The notes under the pieces: generated by a model
Database searches by the model: none
The model's input: the letters and a program-made list of their open reading frames with translations, nothing else
Told to the model about the DNA's origin: nothing
NCBI GenBank assembly: GCA_032158295.1
Contig: CM063247.1
Span: 14,486,009 to 14,550,008, forward strand
DNA: 64,000 bases
Source of the DNA: Pycnopodia helianthoides
Lineage: Eukaryota > Echinodermata > Asteroidea > Forcipulatida > Asteriidae
Reading direction: 5' to 3'
Part shown: one piece after another, positions 21,478 to 34,362 of the stretch
Numbering within the stretch: the stretch's first letter is position 1
How the letters are laid out: the number at the start of each line of letters is the position of its first letter
Made by a program: the position numbers and the translations under genes

Positions 21478-22301
21478 CTAATTTAGTTATGTGGAACCAC
21501 TGGAAATAATTTTAAGATGTTTGTTGTTAAAAAAAATTATCAAAATATCACGTAATTAACAAAAAATGTGAAAGAAAACAAAAACGCGGTCAAAGGTCAG
21601 CGTATACGCTTTTCCAGCCGTTTCAACTGTCAAGTTTACGTGACATTGTTGCGCATTGTTGAAAGTAGACTGGCGCTCAGTTTATGTATTAATTATAACA
21701 ATGGCGAGGCATGAGGATCTAGTCTTCATATCAATTAAGCACAAATTCACGTGTAAATCAAAAAACCGACATAAACAAACGTCAGTCTAGTCCGATCCAC
21801 ACACACCAACTTGTATTCTGTGGACATCGTGCAGACGTTAACCAGCTGTATTGGATAAACAGTCCGTCGCCGTCCCGCCGCGTGTGTAGCACATCAGGCA
21901 ACACTTAACGTGACAAAAGGTAGGGGATAATATCTACGGATACAGACTAAAACCCTCGTAAAACAAAACGTAATTAATTATTTAACGAACGTAATGTATA
22001 TAAAAGTATTCCTCTGTGTTATTAGTTATCCTTTCTGCCGTTTTGCTGAAAATATGGGATGGGCGAACCATGATGATTGTTGGTGGGTTTTTGGCTGCGG
22101 CTGGTTACATCGGAGCAGCTTCGTCGCAGACAGTACTACAACTCGGACTGTGGCTCACATTATCAAGTAAGTACATGGTAGGGGGTCGGGAAGGCAATTG
22201 ATGTCCCATACATTGAGCGTGTAGGTATTTTATGTTTCATGGCATGCAGAGTGGCCTGGGATCACTTCTCACAATCATACAACCACCAATGGCCTCCATA
22301 A

Positions 22302-22757
22302 TAGCCTTGATATCAAGGCTGTGTAGACAAGTACTCTAGCTAAAACCATAGAGCAAGAATACTAAAACCTCAGCCGCCCGAATGCCATACAACCCCAGTC
22401 CCCCGACTGACTCTAACAAAAATAGAACACCGCACTCTTACCATGCACACACACAGCGCCTGTACACAGCCCCACACACACACCGCTATTGTCCACACAC
22501 CGCTATTGCCCACAATCCTAGCCCGTGAGATTGTGGGCGATAGCGGTGTGTGGACAATAGCGGTGTGTGTGGGGGGGGGGGGACTGTGGAAACGAGCGTT
22601 TGTGTGCTTCCTTGGGTGAGAGCGTGGTGTGCTGTTTAAAGACAGTCGGGGGACCTGAACAGGAGTTGCATTGCATTCGGGCATCGCATTCGTGCGGCTG
22701 TGGTTATGCACATTTTTAGCTTTATAGTAAGCAAACACAGCCTTGCAATCAAGGCTA
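22302..22757. mobile_element. Foldback element in gene B intron 2, 9-bp duplication
   Basis: Ends are TAGCCTTGATATCAAGGC and GCAATCAAGGCTA. CCTCCATAA flanks both sides (22293-22301 and 22758-22766). Gene A intron 2 lacks the insert (near 3095). The interior is an imperfect palindrome: ACACCGCTATTGTCCACAC is doubled and then inverted around 22525. Copy at 48506-48966 in gene D. The 9-bp duplication and terminal TAG resemble the 4.5-kb element at 7972-12513. Confidence 0.7.
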
Positions 22758-24093
22758 CCTCCATAATGGTGTGAAACTTTGACATTAGTATATAAGAGAT
22801 CATTGAATCTTATTTTGAGATTTGGTTAAACATAACGATTATACTTCATTACTCTCTGAGCTGGTGCTTCGTGTCTGATACGTCGTGCCTATTAGTTTTA
22901 AACGTCTTTTTCTTTATTTTTGAAGGTTTGGGACAGTCCCCAATGCACATGGTTTCCGCTGTGACACTGCTAGAGTACTTCCCAGATGATTTTGCCACAG
23001 CTAACGGGATCACCTTAACTGGGGGCGCTATTGGAATGATGAGTCTCCCTCCAGTGGTTGAACAGCTTTTACTGATCTACGGTTGGAGAGGTGCATTGAT
23101 GATCATGGGTGCCATTTTAGCTCATATCTGCGTATTCGGTGCACTCATAAGGCCACTACCCCAGGAGTACCAGTATAAACCAGTACAGGACTCAGGATCA
23201 AATTCGTCAACAGATAAACTCTTGGAAGATAGCAAGATTCGTAAAATGTGGAATGCTTTTAAAGAGAAGATGGATTTTAGTTTATTCGTTGATGAGCCAC
23301 GTTTTGTCATGATTCAGTTTATCGTAACGTTGGGCGGAATAGTCTTCAGTGGTTGGCACTTGTATCTCATTCCCCATGGTATTTCTCTTGGCTTCGGAGA
23401 AACATTAGCTTCACTTCTGGCGGCTTTTACTAGTATGGGAACTATTATTGGACGGCTGTTGCACGGTACCCTTGTAGACCGTGGAGTAGTCCGGGCTACG
23501 GATCTTTACGCAGGGGCTTCCTTCGTAGTTGGTGTAACTTTATTTCTCATCTCGCCAGCCTCGCAGTCCTATGCAGCAATCGCTATTGTATCTACTGCCG
23601 TAGGGTTTGGACTGGGCGTTGTACTCCCATTGTGTTATGTTATGTCAGCTGATGTCCGCATGGAAGAGAGATCACAGCTTTTGCTTTCATGTATCTATGC
23701 GTAGGCATCGGTTTTCTAACAGGTTCTTTTCTGTGTGGTGAGTATTTTTTATGATTAAAAGGAGTTGTATTCGGTAGACATGGCACAAAGATGTGTTTTT
23801 CAAAGTAATCAAAAAATGGCTGCTTGAGGCAACATTCCAGGCTTGCCTGATTCACTTAGGTAACTTCGGCAGGGGTTATTCAAACGTGCCTTTAGTTCGC
23901 AAAAAATATGGTCCTGTGTTTTCCCAATCTCATACCTCGACTTATAACTGTGGTGTATATTATCTGCTTTACCGTAGGTTGGATCCATGATATGACTGGC
24001 GATTACATCACAGTCTTCAATACACTAGGAGGTATATCAATCACCATGGGAGCTTTAGCGATGTCACTGAGACTAATACCGACTCAGCATTAG

Positions 24094-24993
24094 GCCGTGT
24101 TCGAATCCAATTGTTATTAATTAGTTAAGGCACTGGGACAACCGAGCGAAGAAATGGACCAACGTCGATAACTATGAGAACGAAGTTCTTCCTCGAGAAA
24201 ATTAACAGAACCACGCCCACCCTACTCTTAACCCATTGACTCTGGTCTATTTTTACAATGTATTTCTTATGTAGCAAGTACTTTAGTAATAGTACTCGAC
24301 TCCGGACTAGAACTAGAAGTTCGAAAGTTACGTCACAACAATGAGTAATTTAACGATAACGGGTTTGTTTAATCTTGGTGTTATATGACAATTATCTATC
24401 TTTGCAGTGAGATAGTGCATTTAGTTTATTATAAAATAGTAGGTTATGAAAATGAAAATGACCTATCAAGAATTTGCTTCGTTTGCGTAAACGTTAACCT
24501 TAACATCTGCTCAACGGAATGCATTGACTAGTAATAACTACATTTAGTTTGACTAATCGATCGTCTAGACGCGTTCAAATGAAAAACAAATCTTAGATGA
24601 ATTATCTTTAGGTTTGCAACATGCAATTTAACAGCGGTGCTAATTGTATTCGTAAAATTATGTAGCTGATGTAAACTTGAACTACACGTTCAATATAAAT
24701 GTATGTGTACGTGTGTAATTACGCTATTGTGCGTTTACGCTATGACGGTCTCGATCAGATTTATATATATTTAAAAAAAATGTTATCTCTGTGCAAAAGT
24801 TTGAGCAGGATCACAGATCTACAACCTGATGCAAAAATTGAACATTTTCAACTTCCCGTCTGAACCGAAAGTCAAGGTCAAATGGGGTCGTGATCTGTGT
24901 AGCGTTTTTTGAACTTTTAACGACCTGTCTGTCCGATGATGTGTATATATTGTAAAAATCCAACACGTGGTTCGTGAGTTATGATTTCTTTAA
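24094..24993. repeat. Gene B 3' flank
   Basis: Nearly identical to the gene D flank 50304-51196. It starts with the GGCCGTGTTCGAATCCA motif and the left arm of the long inverted repeat. It then runs through a segment like 6590-6850 and the GTGCAAAAGTTTGAG repeat. No gene is seen. It is cut at TTAA 24990-24993 by the next transposon. Confidence 0.7.
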
Positions 24994-25312
24994 AGTGTTA
25001 CTAGAGCGATATTTGCTACGGTTCCCTTATCCAATAAAACTGTAGAATGATACTTCATTATGTCACATAAAAAAAATCCAACGATTTGGCCTTTTTAGTC
25101 TTGCCTAAATAACGACTTTTACAGACCGATTTTGTTGCACTCGCCACTCCGAATCGCGAAAAGACCCCCCACGTAGAGTCTCTGGCACACAGCTTTTGCG
25201 AACAACTGCATGACGTCACAGAGTGGTGTAGGTCTTGTGTTGTCACACTAAACAGCGTCATGTACTTTCCCGCACTCAAGCTTGTTCGGCGATTTTTCAG
25301 ACAAATTCCACC

Positions 25313-25798
25313 ATGGTTGAAAGAGACAGTTCTTGGGAAGATTATAGTAGATTATTGTAGTCATTTATGACAGTAGCAGCGATACTGTGGTAGTGATTCT
25401 GCCAGTAATTTTAGCGATTTCATTTCGTCAGAGACGACAAAGAAATCCGCGGTGCAGATCCCCTACTAGATTTGATTCAAGTCCCTTTCTCGTGCGAGGT
25501 CCCCAACACACTTGTAACGCGCCAGCATATAGCCACAGTACAGACATATACTACCAGTGCACCCTCACCGACAAAATGTAGCTCGGAACAGGTTTTGGAA
25601 TGCAGAGCGCAAAACAATAGTTTTCTGACGATGATGCAAGGAAGGGCCTTGCACGGTATTGGGACTTGAGTCAAGTCTAATCCCCTACCGGCTGGAGCCA
25701 CCCGCGCGCCCCGGTAGGCAGGCCAAGGCAGCTGACAAAGACGCAGCTGGCAAAGACGAAGCCGAACAGGACAACGATCGTCTTTTAAACACAGACTG
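25313..25798 (+). pseudogene. Possible decayed first exon of the TTAA transposon
   Basis: CCACCATGG at 25309-25317 is a strong start context, reading MVERDSSWEDYSRLL then a stop. Other frames nearby read Ser/Asp-rich (SDSASNFSDFISSET), and the segment ends at GTGAGT (25799). The pattern suggests an acidic transposon protein N-terminus broken by indels. No family is assigned. Confidence 0.25.
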
Positions 25799-26667
25799 GT
25801 GAGTTGTTTATAAACGATAAGGGGGTCATAATACATGTACAGCCTAGTCAGGATTTGACTTGATTCCATTGAAACTTAAACTAACGTGTGTGATATCAAA
25901 ACATTTGCCGTGGTGAAGTTCGCCGATTGACTACAGTTAGTAGTACCGCTATACCAGCATTACACACAGACTATGTTTGTGTGGGTGTACAGTAAGTACA
26001 CACATTTACATGATGTACATGTACATCAATGAAACTACATCGATAGTGTGTAGTGCTTGGCCAAGTAGTAAACAGAACAGATACGAGCCTTTAGTTGTGC
26101 ATTTATTTTCATGCAAGATTGTGTAATTCCATTGCCTAATAAATAAGAAATTTAAATTGTGAAATAAACAAGATGGAGCAACAAATAGTTTTAATTTCGA
26201 CCTGTTGAAAACTTTGAAACTGAAATGAAAATATCAAATATCTCTTGGCAGCTTAATTTATGGTACTGTTCTGTAAAGTGATTGATATAAAGTTTCAATA
26301 ACCGATGACCTTAATTAAGTTATAGTACAAACATCAAGTTCTGTATGCACGCATTCCCCATCGTAAGGTCAACATTAACTTTAGATATATAAGGTGTGTA
26401 CAATCTGGGGGAGAAATAGTTAGGTGGCTTTTATGTATGGATGAATTATTCAGAGATATTTGAATTATCATGGTCATACACCCCCCCCCCCCCCCACACA
26501 CACACACACACTCAAAAAACACACAAAACAAACCTTTGGAGAATAAAGGAACCCCCCCCCCAATAAAAAATAATAATACCACCCCACCCCATACTATTGC
26601 CCACAGCACATAGGAAGATAACATTAAATTATATTTTTCCTCCCCCACCCCCTCCCTCCTGATCCAG

Positions 26668-26815
26668 GTGTACTTGTGGCAGTCCGTCATCCAACAACTT
26701 GGGATAGACCTAGGTTTGAAGCGTGCTGTGCATCCAGCAGTTTTGCAGACAGCATCTTTGCAGTATCAGGCTCAATATGGGAGATGGGGTTTACAGCATG
26801 GGGAACATTTGACCA
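26668..26815 (+). other. Candidate exon in the TTAA transposon
   Basis: A strong pyrimidine tract and CAG acceptor end at 26667, and a GTAAGT donor starts at 26816. The 148 bp between are open in two frames. One reads QQLGIDLGLKRAVHPAVL and the other WDRPRFEACCASSSF. I do not recognise either, and no consistent upstream exon could be joined. Confidence 0.3.
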
Positions 26816-29514
26816 GTAAGTAGTGTTTCCAAGACAAAAGTGATTGTATGCTAAAACTCTCAACTTTTATTACCAGTTTGAACAAAAAACATTGTTTTTT
26901 TTGTCATTCCATCTACATCATGTAGTTTAAACACTCATATGATTGTAAACCTGCACAGCATAAGATTAAATTGAACATAGAATCTGATCAGAAAAATATC
27001 CATTACACAGATTTGAGGGAACCTACAACTGTCCATCCATTTGTGAATTATATTGTTTGTGTAATGAACAAGTAGATACAATTTACCTTTTATGGATTGA
27101 CCGCAAAATAAATGGCTACAAACGGTATAATTATACTTAATCTTCTCACTTGGTGCTGATTTGTTCCATATATTTATTTATCATTAATCTCTAAGAAATA
27201 TCAACATGTACGTGGCCTATCGTCAAGTAAAAAAGATGGTGTTGGGGATATTTGGGAAGATTCAACCGGGCTCCACTCTCATCCTGTGTAATGAATACAA
27301 TCCGACAGATGCATCCAAACCCAGATTGTACAAAGTCTTCAGCTATCCTGAACTGGATTACATTTTTTCTTGATCTACCATGTGACTGCACTTTTCATGA
27401 ACATGCATTTCTTTATAAATATTTTGTTTAATTTCACCTTAGACATGGACATGCAATTCTGATGAAATCAAAACAAGCATTGCAGAGCAAGCAAAGATTT
27501 TGCATATATAAAAAGTGTTTTCTCCAGTTTTCTGGAATTAGAGATGTTCTGTATGCCTTTATACACAATGTAACTCGTCAGAGTGAAATTTTACAGTACA
27601 CATGCTATTAGGGGTATATTGATACATTGACAACAAAAATGATAAAGGAATGCTGTGATAAAGCATTGTGATAACTTTATTATGACGGTAGTGTTTGTTT
27701 TACACACATTTTGATCATGTCGTATTTTGATCATATCGTATCATATCGGATAATCACTTTGTGATCATATCGTAACGTTACCCCCCTACTGGCTACAAAA
27801 CGTATTCAAATAAATGTCCAGAGGTTGAAATTAACTTTCATTTTGCAGTAGCCCACAGGGCAAGTCAAGTCAAATTGTTACTATTCCTCATTTAATAAAT
27901 ATGGGATTTTGTATTTGTACATTTTTTACACGTGTAGATAAGTGTTGTGATCAACGTTTTATTTTCATCTATTTGTTAGAACATCAACAAATGAAAGATT
28001 AATAAAAGAGTAGATACAATTTTTTATTGTGCCACAGAATCTCTGTTTCAAAATTTGCATATTCCTTTAGCTTGTCATTTTCAGCCTTGTACAAAACCAA
28101 TTTTTAAATCCCATAAGTTGATAAATTTTTTTTAATCCTAAATTTTGATACAGACTAAAAAGATTAACCGTTTCATGTTTTCCAATAAGCTATCCGTTGG
28201 TGCAGTTAATGCGGGTTCATCGCCACGTGAAGGTCCAGTCATTGATAGTCCGCCTTTTGATGGATCAGTTGTTTCTCCAGTCTTGAAGATTTCCATTAGC
28301 ATCTAAAAGAAGCACAATATTCCATTGAAAACAAATTAAAAATTTACCCCAAAAATCAATTTGCTTTTTATTCTTCTAAATTTATTTTAATTTTTTTTTG
28401 TAGGGGGGGGCAGTTGGTATTTATTTTTGAAAGGGGAATCCACTCACCACTATCCACTCACCATTATTTCAGTCATTATGATTACCACGTATGATGATTT
28501 CTTTTGAGCAAAAATCAAATATCATTTGTCATCATGATGAAAAGGTTTCGAGTGGATTGAACACCCACCCCTTACTTTAATTAAAAAAATATTTTCCGTT
28601 GATGTCTTGTGTGTAGGCAAAGAAAGGATCAATGAGGATAAAGGGAAGCTCGCCACTTCTATTTTACAGAGGGATTGTTTATTGACATGACGGCGAACAT
28701 CATTTACACTTCAAACAGCCCAATGGTTTTGCCCGGTATCCGGACACGGATTGTTGGCGACTCGCACAGTCCCCCGTTTCCCACTGTTTCCTACCAAACA
28801 CTTACCCGTGGGATTTAGCTCCTCGTTTTCGTTCGTCCGATTGGCCCTTTCGCTGTCTGTCTTTCGGCTTTTTTCCCTGACGACGTTGTGGCAATTTTTT
28901 GTGGCCTTCAACGTTGAACTGCACCCCTTTGGACTATCCGTGAGAAGTGTGGGCGTGTGGACGAAGTAGGCCTATCCAGGGTGTCATAGGTCACCTTACA
29001 CAGTAGTGAGTCAGTACGACTACACACGATCGACTTCGAAACGCTGAAGTTGGATCACGTTTCAGCTTACAAAAAGTACCCATTCTTCCTAAATAACTGA
29101 ATGAGCCGGACAATTTCGGAAGCTGTGGTTAGGGTTTTTATCGCTGTTCCTTGTGCAGACTCAAAAAGCACACGTTTTCGGCATTTTAAAGTCTTATTTA
29201 CACTTCACATGCATGATGTCTGTGCTTCTGCGAGCCTTTGATGCATGTTTGCATGCACTAAGTCAGTGATTGCGCAACACCATCAACAACCTTGCCCACC
29301 TTGTGACGTCATGGTCTTTCTAACCAATCAAACGCCCTCAACGGCAAAATGCTTTCAAGTTTTGCCAAATCCCCAATAATGACCCTTTTTATGCAATATT
29401 ACAGACAAACTGTGAACCCAAATAATTTAACTAACTCATTAAACAGTAGTCTAATATCATATCTGCAAGTTTTACAATCGTTTCTGCTTTCTCAAAAATC
29501 GCTCTAGTAACACT
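26816..29514. other. Unassigned right part of the TTAA transposon
   Basis: AT-rich DNA with GATCATATCGTA-type short repeats near 27710-27775 and a GC-richer stretch at 28690-28980. A 66-aa minus-strand frame there (28711-28911) has no recognisable motif. No gene is called. Confidence 0.4.
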
Positions 29515-32414
29515 TTAAATATTAAACTTTGATTTATTGTTATTCGAAACCTGATGGCGTCATCATGACATCATCAAGTTGGTGTCGTCCTGATATGGAG
29601 GTTCAATTTTTTTTATGAGTTTCAATGTTCCAAAATTGATTTTTTTTTTTATGAAAAAACACAAAGTCAGACTACGACCGGTAGTTAAGGTCATACGAGG
29701 CCGTGTTGGAATCCATGGCTTCGCATTGCGTCTACATCGGCTATTTTACCCTATTCCCTACATACATTTGTGGAATTATGATACATGATGGGTATTACGA
29801 AACTATTATTTCCTCTCATGTCCATAGAGACTGGGAGCCGTTATCTTGGTATCATGAAAAGTCAGGGCGCCCGGCCGTCTGCTAAGTAATGAATATGCAT
29901 TGAGCTGACGTCGCCAGTTTCTTCGTCGTGTGCGCATGACGCTGCATGCGTGCCTTGCCTTGCGTATGCACCTTGTGTAAAAATAATAGTCACCTAATGC
30001 ATATTCATGATTTGGGCAGTCCTCTTCTGATTTCGCATCAAGTCGGGTTCCCTCATGGGCGTTAATGCTGGGGGGCACAAGGGGAGACGTCAAAATTAAC
30101 ATTATTTGTGAGTATTTGTGTTAACATTGTTTACAAACTATGGATATCTGTTTTTGCCTGGCATTTATGGCTTCCCATAGTTTTCCAATCTTGGTTGGTA
30201 AAAACTCGGGCTGTGACGTTGCAATAGAAAAGTCTATGTATTTTTTCTGAGATATTTTCATCGCAAATGTTATTATCAATTTGCATTTCTTGCTGTGTAT
30301 TCGGGGGTAGGTATGTTTCATCTTTGTCTCTATATATGGTGTATATTTTTGTATTATGATATGCAGGATTAAAGTAGTATTGAAATAGTCTAAATATGAC
30401 GTATCGGCACTGCGAAAGGTGAATTTTTCTAAATACCACGGTTCTATGAGACTTGACTATATCATATCTAGTACGGAGTTGAGTACTATTACTGAAGTAC
30501 TTGCTACTTAAGAAATACATTGTAAAAATAGACCAGAGTCAATGGGTTAAGAGTAGGGTGGGCGTGGTTCTGTTAATTTTCTCGAGGAAGAACTTCGTTC
30601 CCACAGGTATCGACGTTGGCCCGTTTTTCGTTCGGTTGTCTCAGCGCCTTAACCAATTAATAATAAGACAAATGAGGTCGAGCGAACAATATCACTGTGA
30701 TATCGTACAAAAAAATGGTAACGAGGTTTGCGTAGGACTCTCTCGCGGAAACATAGCAGTGGAATCAATATTGGTCATAGTTAGGGTGGGCGGGGTTTTA
30801 TAAAAGGTTATAAAGTTATACGGAATATTTTGTTGGAAACATGGAATTCAATGGTACCGTATCATTGAATTCGGTGTTTCCAAGATACCTTATTATTGAA
30901 TTCCGTGTTTCCAAAATACCTTCTCATTGAATTCCTAGTTTCGGGGATACGATACGGTATCATTGAATTCCATGTTTCCAACAAAATATTCCGTGTTTCT
31001 GAGATAAATTATCTCGGTAAGTCAGTAACGTAATGGCAATTTAAGCTTCCGTACTGTCCTTAATATTCTTACGTATAAGTAAGAGTGTATAAGTAAGTGT
31101 GTTGGCTGATGATCAAGTTTGGGTGGGTGACAAGAGTCGACTAGACTTTACCATAGTCGATCTTGATGTTATCAGCCAGACGCTGCGTGGTTTGGAGGGA
31201 GAATTCGAACTCCGCCCTGGAGCTCTGTTAGTCAAGTCAAATTCGAAAGTTACGTCACAATAATTAGTAATTTTACGATAACGGGTTTGTTAAATCATGG
31301 TTTACTATAGCAAATATTTATCTTTGCAGTGAGATAGTTCATTTAGTTCATTAGAAAATAATAGATTATGTAATAAAATGAAAATGACCTGTCAAGAATT
31401 GTCTTCGTTACGTAAACGCTAACCTTATCATCTGCTCAACGGAATGCACTGACTAATAACTACATGTAGTTTGACTAGTCGATCGCTAGACGCGTTCAAA
31501 TGAAAAACATCACGCATGCGTAACTTTAATCGCAAATTGACGAAAGGTCGGCACCCAAAGTTGCTCTTAAAGTCTTAATGCATTTTGCGTGGCTTATGCT
31601 TCGAGGCTCGTGAATCGGATAAAGATAGGGCACCAGTCTAACGCTACACTTGATTACAATGATGTGCAATGGAGGGCGCAACATCCACTGGGTTGGAGGG
31701 ACTGGGCAAGTCTAAGAATCTGATGTTTGATACAGATATCTCTTCTCCATAATTCGTGTTGTGATATCAGCGACTAAATAACGTATTAATAAACGAACGT
31801 CGCCAATCAAGACTAGGCTTTTGCAGACAAACGTACCTAACCGAGATCGCAGACTTGAAAACAAGTTCATAAAAGTTTAATCATACATCTCTACAGTTTG
31901 GCTGGTAGCCGGTAACTTTTAAATCAAAACTTGATGGTGTGTATAAAGAAAAGTTGTTCATTATAGGGTTTTTTAAATGTGTTTTTTGCTCAGTTCAATG
32001 AACAATAACTTAAATCAGACCCTACATTGGGGTACATAGCTACACAAACTCATAACAATCATGGGCCGAGGGGGCCTACCCCTACAGCATAATGGAAGAG
32101 TCCTACATAGGGCTACATAACTACAAAAACTCGCAACATTCATGGAGCCCAGGTAGCCGTGACCAAGGCTGTGGAGTTTTGTTTTCCTTTATGTTTTTCT
32201 TTACGCCGCGCTAACGTCGTTTTTTTTTTCGGAGTGAAAACTGCGACCGCCTTGCGCAAAACTAGGGCCTAGGTGGCCTACAGCACAATGGAAGAGTTCT
32301 ACATAGGGCTACATAAATACACACATTCGCAACATTCAAACGCACACATCGCGCTCACACATTATTTTGTGCGGGATCCCGCTGTTCACACAGAGCAAGA
32401 AGTGGTAGACATTT
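29515..32414. repeat. Segmental duplication of 4930-7786 and 51190-54070
   Basis: Contains the 3'-flank block, the right inverted-repeat arm (30480-30660), the palindromic MITE (30820-30994) and the exon 1a leader. Compared with 7049-7640 it lacks one leader repeat copy near 32070 and gains a T-rich insert near 32218. No independent gene. Confidence 0.75.
30820..30994. mobile_element. Palindromic MITE, second copy
   Basis: Same structure and context as 6188-6364, including the ACGGAATATTTTGTTGG terminus. It was carried by the segmental duplication rather than inserted independently. Confidence 0.65.
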
Positions 32415-32945
32415 TGTCACCGTTTTCACGAAGAGCCACTTATGTCCAAACACTTATTTGAGATTTACAATTTACGCTATGCTTGGCTTAAAACTGCAAA
32501 ATCTGCAATACTAAAGCCACGGTTTGCAGTTAAAAACCTATCATATGATTCTGTATAAGTTTAACCTCTACATTGACTGACTCATTTCTGTAGATATATT
32601 GGCTAATTGCCGTAGTAATTAGTCAAAGATACGTGGCTCTTCGTGAAAACTAAAAAGTGAGATGACCTACTTAAACACCTCACCGGATAACGTATTAAAC
32701 ATAGGAAATGGGCGCGCGTGTCACGTAATCACGCGCGCGCGAAGGTTTGTGGCTGTTCGTGAAAACGTGAAAAGCAACTTTTGCCACATTTTACGCTCTT
32801 CTGTTACAACGTATTGCAATGCGTTTTCGGGGCCGATGGCTGTTCGTGAAAACGTAAAATTCATTTATTGAGATAAAGGCCCCTTCCTGTAACAGTCAAT
32901 AATTTGTCAATAAAAGATAGGTGGCTTTTCGTGAAAACGGTGACG
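32415..32945. mobile_element. MITE, uninterrupted copy, in exon 1a leader
   Basis: The 531-bp MITE matches the two halves found at 7787-7962 and 12523-12868. Its TIRs are GTCACCGTTTTCACGAAG and complement. It carries the spaced GTGGCT-TTCGTGAAAAC motifs and a CG-rich GCGCGCGTGTCACGT patch near 32712. It gives the empty site for the nested 4.5-kb element. The leaders at 735 and 54071 lack the MITE. Confidence 0.75.
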
Positions 32946-32963
32946 ATTTTTTCGGGCGTCAAG

Positions 32964-33150
32964 ATGGGAACATCAAGGAGCCCGTGGCGTTGGATGATCT
33001 TACTCTCAAGATGTGGTGTCTTTTTCATTGCGTTTGCCTTGTACAAGTCTATGAGTGTATATATACCCGTATTGGAGGAGGATTTTAATATCAGTACTTC
33101 GTCAGCGGGGCTTGTTAGCAGCCTTCCGTACAACATAAGTATAATGACAG
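32964..33150 (+). pseudogene. Orphan exon 1a upstream of gene C
   Basis: Same 62-residue first exon, with Cys-Gly-Val-Phe at the start of TM1, an intact ATG and a GTGAGT donor. There are no exons 2-4 before exon 1b of gene C at 39215. It could splice 6.4 kb to exon 2 at 39525 in phase, or be a relic of a deleted gene. Layout matches 12887-13073. Confidence 0.7.
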
Positions 33151-33409
33151 GTGAGTGTTTAAAGTCTACACAAGAGGGGAAATTGTGTTTTTCAAGACAT
33201 TCTCACTCAACAAAATTATATATTGTAAACTCTATGAGATCTACATGTTCAAACTTAGACAAATCATCCCGAGTCAGGATAACACTGCAAATATACAATT
33301 CATTAAACAAAAAAATCCGACGCGTCACTTTGAGAAACTTAGTTGCAAACTGCTTAATGCAAACAAATTGACCCGTGTTAGACGCACAAAATAGTTAATG
33401 GCATATTAA

Positions 33410-33794
33410 AGGAACATTGCAGAATTGGTTTTGCTAACAAAACAGTTGCTGGCAATGTAAGCACTTTATGTAATCCACTGTATACATAAACTGACACACC
33501 TGTAGAAGTTTGAGATCGATCGTCCATCTGGGTCACGAGAAAATAGTGAAAGACCGATTACACATTTGCATGAAATCATATAGATTCAACAAATGAATAA
33601 AACGCTCACTGAGCGATAAACTCCAATCGCAAAATTAGTTTATTCATTTCTCATCAAATATGGCATTTCAGACAGAAATATTTCAAGGGAAGTTTTCTAC
33701 TATCATCATCATTAGACCGTGTAAGTTTTATGTAAATCTGTGATCAAAAAGTATATTTTACAAGTTGTTTTCTTATCAATTCTGTAATGTTCCT
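33410..33794. mobile_element. TTAA-flanked MITE, third copy
   Basis: Same element and position relative to exon 1a as 1196-1580 and 13333-13717, with TTAA at both ends. Confidence 0.75.
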
Positions 33795-34362
33795 TTAATG
33801 GCATATTAAACGTTTCGAGCCTTGCAGAGTTTTGTCTCGAAAATAGTGTAGAGAAAGACTCATCGAGCAAATCTACCGGCCCAAACGATTCGGGTGTAAC
33901 ATTTTGTGTGATTTGAAAACAAACATCCATTCAAAACCTTGAATAGGCTGAACGATATACGGACCAGTGCTCATTCTAATTCAAAGCCAATGCGAGTTGG
34001 CATGCATTTTCATACTAGACATACTAGTAGTATATAATGCGTAAATGACCCCGTGTTTGACAGGTGGGTCTTCGATGTGGGTCTTCTAGAGCTTAAGTGT
34101 TTGTACGAACAAACACTGAGGTGTTCGGCTATTATAATGGGGTCAGTGTTGTGTAAACGCCTGAGCTATTGCATTCAGTTAAATTTGGTGCTATTACTGT
34201 TTTGTGGGGTGCTTAACAAGCTACACACTTTAGCAAAAGTCTATAAAAAAGCACATGATTAAAAGCCTGACGTTAATTGATTGTTAGCGAGGTTTGCATG
34301 GACGGCTGTTTTAAAGACTGACAAAGAGAAGCTTGAACAGAGACTAGAGTTTCGTATAGTTA

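Larger units (their letters stand above)
19062..24093 (+). pseudogene. Gene B: MCT-like transporter with exon 3 frameshift
   Basis: Exons 1b 19062-19248, 2 22026-22166, 3 22926-23737 and 4 23978-24093, with all introns phase 1. Same MCT architecture as gene A, including GWRG, ALIRPLP and GRLLHG. Exon 3 is 812 bp rather than 813: GATGTCCGCATGG replaces GATGTCCCGCATGG near 23656. After about residue 353 the frame shifts and stops at TAG 23702-23704, giving 368 aa and losing the last two helices. The donor of exon 1b is GTTAGT. The exon 2 acceptor is TTATTAG|TT, which makes the junction codon Val instead of Gly. Intron 1 holds the 1.7-kb CTAA element and intron 2 holds a foldback element. A single-base assembly error is an alternative to a true pseudogene. 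Confidence 0.8.
24994..29514. mobile_element. 4.5-kb TTAA-target DNA transposon
   Basis: The left end AGTGTTACTAGAGCGAT is matched by the right end ATCGCTCTAGTAACACT. TTAA flanks both sides (24990-24993 and 29515-29518). The empty site is in genes A (near 4937) and D (near 51196), where TTTCTTTAAA runs straight on. TTAA targets with short TIRs are typical of piggyBac or Kolobok elements. No complete transposase is seen. C-rich, AC-rich and A-rich low-complexity DNA fills 26480-26600. An acidic, Ser-rich open start near 25313 and a possible exon at 26668-26815 suggest decayed coding sequence. Confidence 0.75.

Noticed and set aside
22370..22738. 122-aa minus-strand frame in gene B intron 2
   Set aside because: It is the low-complexity AC/GT-rich arms of the foldback element; frame and length differ in the 48.7-kb copy.
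28711..28911. 66-aa minus-strand frame in the TTAA transposon
   Set aside because: A GC-richer patch opens frames on both strands. No motif beyond a basic stretch, and no flanking exons.
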